DNA from: Kribbella sandramycini
Lineage (GTDB): Bacteria; Actinomycetota; Actinomycetes; Propionibacteriales; Kribbellaceae
Length of the DNA stretch: 64,000 nt
NCBI RefSeq assembly: GCF_013131805.1
Contig: NZ_JABJRC010000013.1
Span: 44,513-108,512 of the forward strand
Direction: 5' to 3'
The position numbers were made by a program, and so were the translations under genes. A model generated the notes under the pieces. The model was not told the DNA's origin. It worked only from the letters and a program-made list of their open reading frames with translations, and did no database searches. The number at the start of each line of letters is the position of its first letter. The first letter of the stretch is position 1. Positions 61,240 through 64,000 of the stretch are shown here, one piece after another.

Positions 61240-61862
61240 AGCGGGAGCTTGTACATCCGCTCCTGCCCATAGGTCGTGAAGCCGAGGCGCTGCAGGATCG
61301 GAGAGCTCGTGGTGGTGCGGCCGTACGTCAGCGTCATCGTGGCAGCTCGATCCTGTGCCCAGGTGAGGCGGTCCTGGGCGGCGCGGTCGGCTTCGACGCG
61401 CGGTAGGAGGAGCTCGTCGTCCGCGATCGGGCCGCCGAAGACCTCCGCGCCGATCGCGTTGGCATCGCGGGCCACGTCCAGCGTCGTGCGCCAGCGGATG
61501 TCGAGGCCGGGGAGTTCGGGGGATTTGACGTCGGCCGGTAGCGGCATGGCGAGGAGGTCGCAGGCGTCGACCAGTACGGCGCCGCGGCTCAGCAGAGCGT
61601 CGGCCAGACCGTCCGGCGCGCTGATCTTGGCGTAGACGAAGAGCTCGGGCAGCTTGAACTCCCGAGCCCGGACGACGGCCTCCGTCAAAACCTCAGCAGC
61701 CGGGCGCGTCGTGCGTACCCAGGACAGTTGAAGCGGGTCAGCAGCCGGCTGCGGGAAGCGGACCAGCCGGTACTCCGCGGTTTCGACAACCGCCATCTCG
61801 TCCGCCGACAACACCCACGCGTCGCCGGCCGCCGCAACCGTCTCCCGCTCAAGCTGACCCAT
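61236..61862 (-). CDS. GNAT-like protein lacking the acetyl-CoA motif
   Basis: 208 residues. The first 110 and the last 45 residues (ending SSPILQRLGFTTYGQERMYK) match a known GNAT subgroup, but between about residues 155 and 170 the sequence jumps from the substrate-side region (VFGGPIADDELLLP) to the late helix (RLTWAQDRAATM). The strand and loop that bind acetyl-CoA (motif A, R-x-x-G-x-G) are absent. The frame is intact, so it is an in-frame internal deletion, likely inactive. Confidence 0.7.
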   Translation of the reverse strand: MGQLERETVAAAGDAWVLSADEMAVVETAEYRLVRFPQPAADPLQLSWVRTTRPAAEVLTEAVVRAREFKLPELFVYAKISAPDGLADALLSRGAVLVDACDLLAMPLPADVKSPELPGLDIRWRTTLDVARDANAIGAEVFGGPIADDELLLPRVEADRAAQDRLTWAQDRAATMTLTYGRTTTSSPILQRLGFTTYGQERMYKLPL

Positions 61863-61959
61863 GCCGCCAGACGCTACCCGCCGATGCGTACCGACGAACG
61901 GGTAGTGGCGCAGTCAGCCCGCGGCGGCTGAGCGTGGGCGGGCGGCTGTCGGTCGACTA
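61863..61959. other. Short intergenic region with weak hairpin
   Basis: Contains CTACCCG (61874-61880) and CGGGTAG (61899-61905), a 7-bp inverted repeat with an 18-base spacer. It could be a regulatory or processing hairpin between the tail of the minus-strand oxidoreductase gene and the start of the GNAT-like gene. Nothing else is seen. Confidence 0.3.
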
Positions 61960-62868
61960 TTACCCGTTGGTCGGGGCGATGGTGATGATGGTGCGGCCGC
62001 GGGTGGCGAAGGCGGCGGGGGCTTCGGCTAGGTCTGCGACGGTGGTGATCAAGGGGGTGAGGCGGCCGGATTGGAGGCGGGTGGCGAGTTCGGTGAGTTG
62101 GGGGCGGTTGGGTTCGACGACGAAGAAGATGTCGCGGCCGGACTGCGAGTGCACGGTGGGCGGGTCGGCGATCGTTACGAGGGTGCCGCCGGAGCGCAGG
62201 AACTGCAGCGACTGGTCGCGGACGGCGCCGCCGATCACGTCGAAGATGACGTCGACCTCGTCGTCCAGGTCCTCGTTCTCCAGGTCGATGAACTGGTGGA
62301 CGCCGAGCTCCGCCGCGCGGCTCCGGTCGGCGGCGCGGCCGGTGCCGATGATGTGCGCGCCGACCTCCCGCGCCAGCTGGACGGCGACCGAGCCCACGGC
62401 TCCGCCGGCGCCGTGGATCAGCACGCTCTGTCCCGGCTGCAAGCGGCCGTGGTCGAACAGGCCCTGCCAGGCCGTCAGCCCGGAGATCGGTAGCGCGGCC
62501 GCAGTCACGTAGTCGATCGAGGCGGGGAGCGGGGCCAGGTTGCGGGCCTCGACGGCGACGTACTCCGCCAGCGTGCCGTCCCGCGTCCAGTCGGTCAGCC
62601 CGAACACTCGCTGCCCGACGGTCAACCCGGTCGTTCCGTAGCCCAGTTCGGCCACCACACCCGCGACCTCGTGCCCGGGGATACTCGGCGCCCGGTCCCG
62701 CCCGGCGCGGTCCGTCCATGTCCCCGGCCAGTCCAGCTCGCCGCGGGTGAAGCCGGCCGCATGTACGCGGACGACGACGTCGTTCTCGGCCGCATGCGGG
62801 TACGGCCGCTCGCCCACCGTCAGCCCGTCGACCCCGGCCTCGCGATCCCCAACAACGACAGCCCGCAT
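61960..62868 (-). CDS. NADP-dependent oxidoreductase (quinone reductase-like, MDR)
   Basis: 302-residue zinc-free MDR enzyme. IPGHEVAGVV (about 63-72) has the MDR G-H-E but lacks the structural cysteine loop, and the nucleotide loop is LIHGAGGAVGSVAVQLA (about 149-165). These enzymes reduce quinones or enones. Homologues are common in Kribbella-like genomes. The length is normal, so no deletion is seen. Substrate unknown. Confidence 0.92.
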   Translation of the reverse strand: MRAVVVGDREAGVDGLTVGERPYPHAAENDVVVRVHAAGFTRGELDWPGTWTDRAGRDRAPSIPGHEVAGVVAELGYGTTGLTVGQRVFGLTDWTRDGTLAEYVAVEARNLAPLPASIDYVTAAALPISGLTAWQGLFDHGRLQPGQSVLIHGAGGAVGSVAVQLAREVGAHIIGTGRAADRSRAAELGVHQFIDLENEDLDDEVDVIFDVIGGAVRDQSLQFLRSGGTLVTIADPPTVHSQSGRDIFFVVEPNRPQLTELATRLQSGRLTPLITTVADLAEAPAAFATRGRTIITIAPTNG

Positions 62869-62955
62869 GGCCCCGCTCCCGCCTGACGATTGGCCCCCGA
62901 TCGCGCCGCCGGATTGGACCCTCCGAACGGGCTACCCCGAGCCTATGGTTGAACT

Positions 62956-63327
62956 ATGAACGACATTACGGTACCCGACACCACGGCAGCCCGGGCGGCG
63001 CTGGAGGTGGCGACCGCTTACGAGTCTGGCGCACTGCTCAGCCACTCGCAGCGGGTCTACCGCTGGGCCGCCGCGCTCGTCGAGCACAACGGCATCGAGT
63101 ACCTGATCTCCCGCGCGGCCGCCCTCGACATCGTCGGCCGGGACCACGACGTCCTGACCGCGGAGTGCCGCGCCGAGGTCCTCGCGCGGTACCCCCGCCT
63201 CGATCTCGCGACCGAGTTCCTCAGCTGCTTCCAGGCGCAGGCCGACCGCAAACCGACCAGCTCGGCCGGCCGCGCGATCGGCTCCGGCCTGGTCGGCCGG
63301 ATCGTGCAGAACCCCTTGGACGCCTAG
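62956..63327 (+). CDS. Shortened HD-domain-like protein
   Basis: 123 residues. Residues 1-45 (ARAALEVATAYESGALLSHS, then YRWAAALVEHNGIEY) and 46-123 (RAAALDIVGRD, AEVLARYPRLDLATEFLSCF, DRKPTSS) match the two ends of an HD-domain phosphohydrolase family I know from actinobacteria, but the centre, including the HD metal pair, is missing. The break is near 63100 and stays in frame. Probably inactive. Its stop overlaps the opposite permease stop (CTAG). Confidence 0.65.
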   Translation: MNDITVPDTTAARAALEVATAYESGALLSHSQRVYRWAAALVEHNGIEYLISRAAALDIVGRDHDVLTAECRAEVLARYPRLDLATEFLSCFQAQADRKPTSSAGRAIGSGLVGRIVQNPLDA

Positions 63328-63884
63328 CTCTTCAGGCCGGACATGGCGATGCTGTCGGTCAGGTAGCGCTGGAGGAGGCCGAACACGAGGAGGCTGGGGA
63401 CGACGGTGATGGTTGCGCCGGCCATGATCTGGTTGATCGGGACGGATTGGGTCTGCAGGGTGGCCAGGCCGACGGTCAGGGTCTGCATGTTGTTCGACTG
63501 GCCGATCACGAGCGGCCAGAGGAAGTCGTTCCAGTGCCAGAGGAAGACGAAGATGCCGAGGGTCGCCAGCGCCGGCCGGATCAGCGGCATCACGATCAGC
63601 GTGAAGATCTTCCACTCGGGGGCGCCGTCGATCTCGGCGGCCTCGAAGAGCTCGTCCGGGAGTTGGCTGATGAACTGGCGGAGCAGGAAGACTGCCTGGG
63701 AGTTGGCCAGCGTCGGGACGATCAGGCCCCAGTAGCTGTCCACCCAGTCCAGCCGGGAGACCAGGATGTACGACGGGATCAGCGTCGCCTGGAACGGGAC
63801 CATCAGCGTGGCCAGGAAGGCCCAGAAGATCAGCTCGCGGCCGGGGAAGCGCTTCTTGGCGAAGGCGTAGCCGGCCATCACCGC
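63324..63884 (-). pseudogene. Sugar ABC transporter permease, MalG type, 5'-truncated
   Basis: The C-terminal 185 or so residues of a MalG-like permease: AGYAFAKKRFPG, three or more membrane helices, the EAA loop FEAAEIDGAPEWKIFTLIVM and the end MSGLKS. Such proteins are normally near 280-300 residues, so about 90 N-terminal residues are missing. In the same frame upstream a stop codon occurs at about 63900. The missing part has been replaced by IclR-like sequence on the other strand. Confidence 0.85.
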
Positions 63885-64000
63885 GGCCCGCGCCGACGGC
63901 TACTCCCTGGTCGACCAAGAGCTCGAACTAGGCCTCCGCTCCATCGCCGTCCCCATCCACAACTCCCGCGGCCGCGTCATCGCCGCCCTCAACGTCTCCG
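63871..64000 (+). pseudogene. IclR-family regulator fragment (5'-truncated, runs off window)
   Basis: Read on the plus strand from 63886, the sequence gives ARADGYSLVDQELELGLRSI and then A-V-P-I-H-N-S-R-G-R-V-I-A-A-L-N-V-S, the effector-domain segment of IclR regulators. The frame upstream is only open to a stop at 63868-63870 and has no start codon, so the N-terminal DNA-binding part is missing. It begins exactly where the opposite-strand permease breaks. Confidence 0.85.

Overview
This 64 kb window is high-GC actinobacterial chromosome. Short intergenic gaps, many 1-4 bp start/stop overlaps, frequent GTG and TTG starts, sugar ABC importers without a dedicated ATPase, a CysO-like sulfur carrier, a DUF3263 protein and cytosolic M13 and S33 peptidases point to the Nocardioidaceae/Kribbellaceae. 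My best guess is Kribbella, but this is inferred from gene style, not from a marker gene. No rRNA, tRNA, CRISPR array, insertion sequence or prophage was found.

Layout. 0-3.9 kb: end of a sugar ABC importer operon, a LacI regulator, an APH-fold kinase and a MOSC protein. 3.9-8.5 kb: S33 peptidase, lipoprotein sortase, flavin monooxygenase with its TetR regulator, and a conserved hypothetical. 8.6-12.0 kb: three tandem paralogues of a neutral zinc metallopeptidase, the first with its whole zinc site destroyed. 12.0-15.0 kb: GNAT, CmpX/MscS-like membrane protein, RHH-like regulator with a perfect 16-bp palindrome at its start, and a secreted three-repeat protein. 15.1-21.7 kb: a minus-strand sugar operon (ROK regulator, binding protein, two permeases, GH4 glycosidase, BadF-type sugar kinase). 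21.8-25.3 kb: a heterodimeric ABC exporter with complementary degenerate ATP sites. 25.2-27.9 kb: DUF2891/DUF979/DUF969 group, probably 5-oxoproline uptake. 28-34.5 kb: PIN protein, ung, aminopeptidase P, M13 peptidase, secreted propeller protein and HU. 34.6-39.5 kb: PhyH dioxygenase/AraC divergon, LCP protein, DUF1990 and a second S33 peptidase. 39.6-47.1 kb: FGGY kinase, otsA, Gfo/Idh/MocA oxidoreductase and amidase on the minus strand, then DUF3263, LytR_C-like protein and otsB on the plus strand. 47.2-52.6 kb: DNA glycosylase, antiporter, SAM-I riboswitch-thrC-CysO-like operon, VOC protein and zinc alcohol dehydrogenase. 52.6-57.2 kb: LLM oxidoreductase diverging from an enolase-superfamily enzyme and a DHDPS-like aldolase, followed by a regulator; two near-identical palindromes tie the locus together. 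57.5-58.6 kb: HTH/PIN toxin-antitoxin pair with a frameshifted toxin and an SOS-type box. 58.7-64 kb: ECF sigma factor with a C-terminal extension, GNAT, nitroreductase and several shortened genes, ending in a junction where a truncated sugar permease meets a truncated IclR fragment.

How the genes work together. Carbohydrate uptake dominates: three ABC importers, each with a regulator or hydrolase/kinase partner or cut by the window, presumably energised by an ATPase encoded elsewhere. The most system-like uncharacterised loci are the metallopeptidase triplet with its pseudoenzyme and the enolase/aldolase/LLM/regulator locus with shared operators. The last 6.5 kb carries an unusual concentration of frameshifted, internally shortened and truncated genes, which suggests either real decay and rearrangement or assembly trouble.
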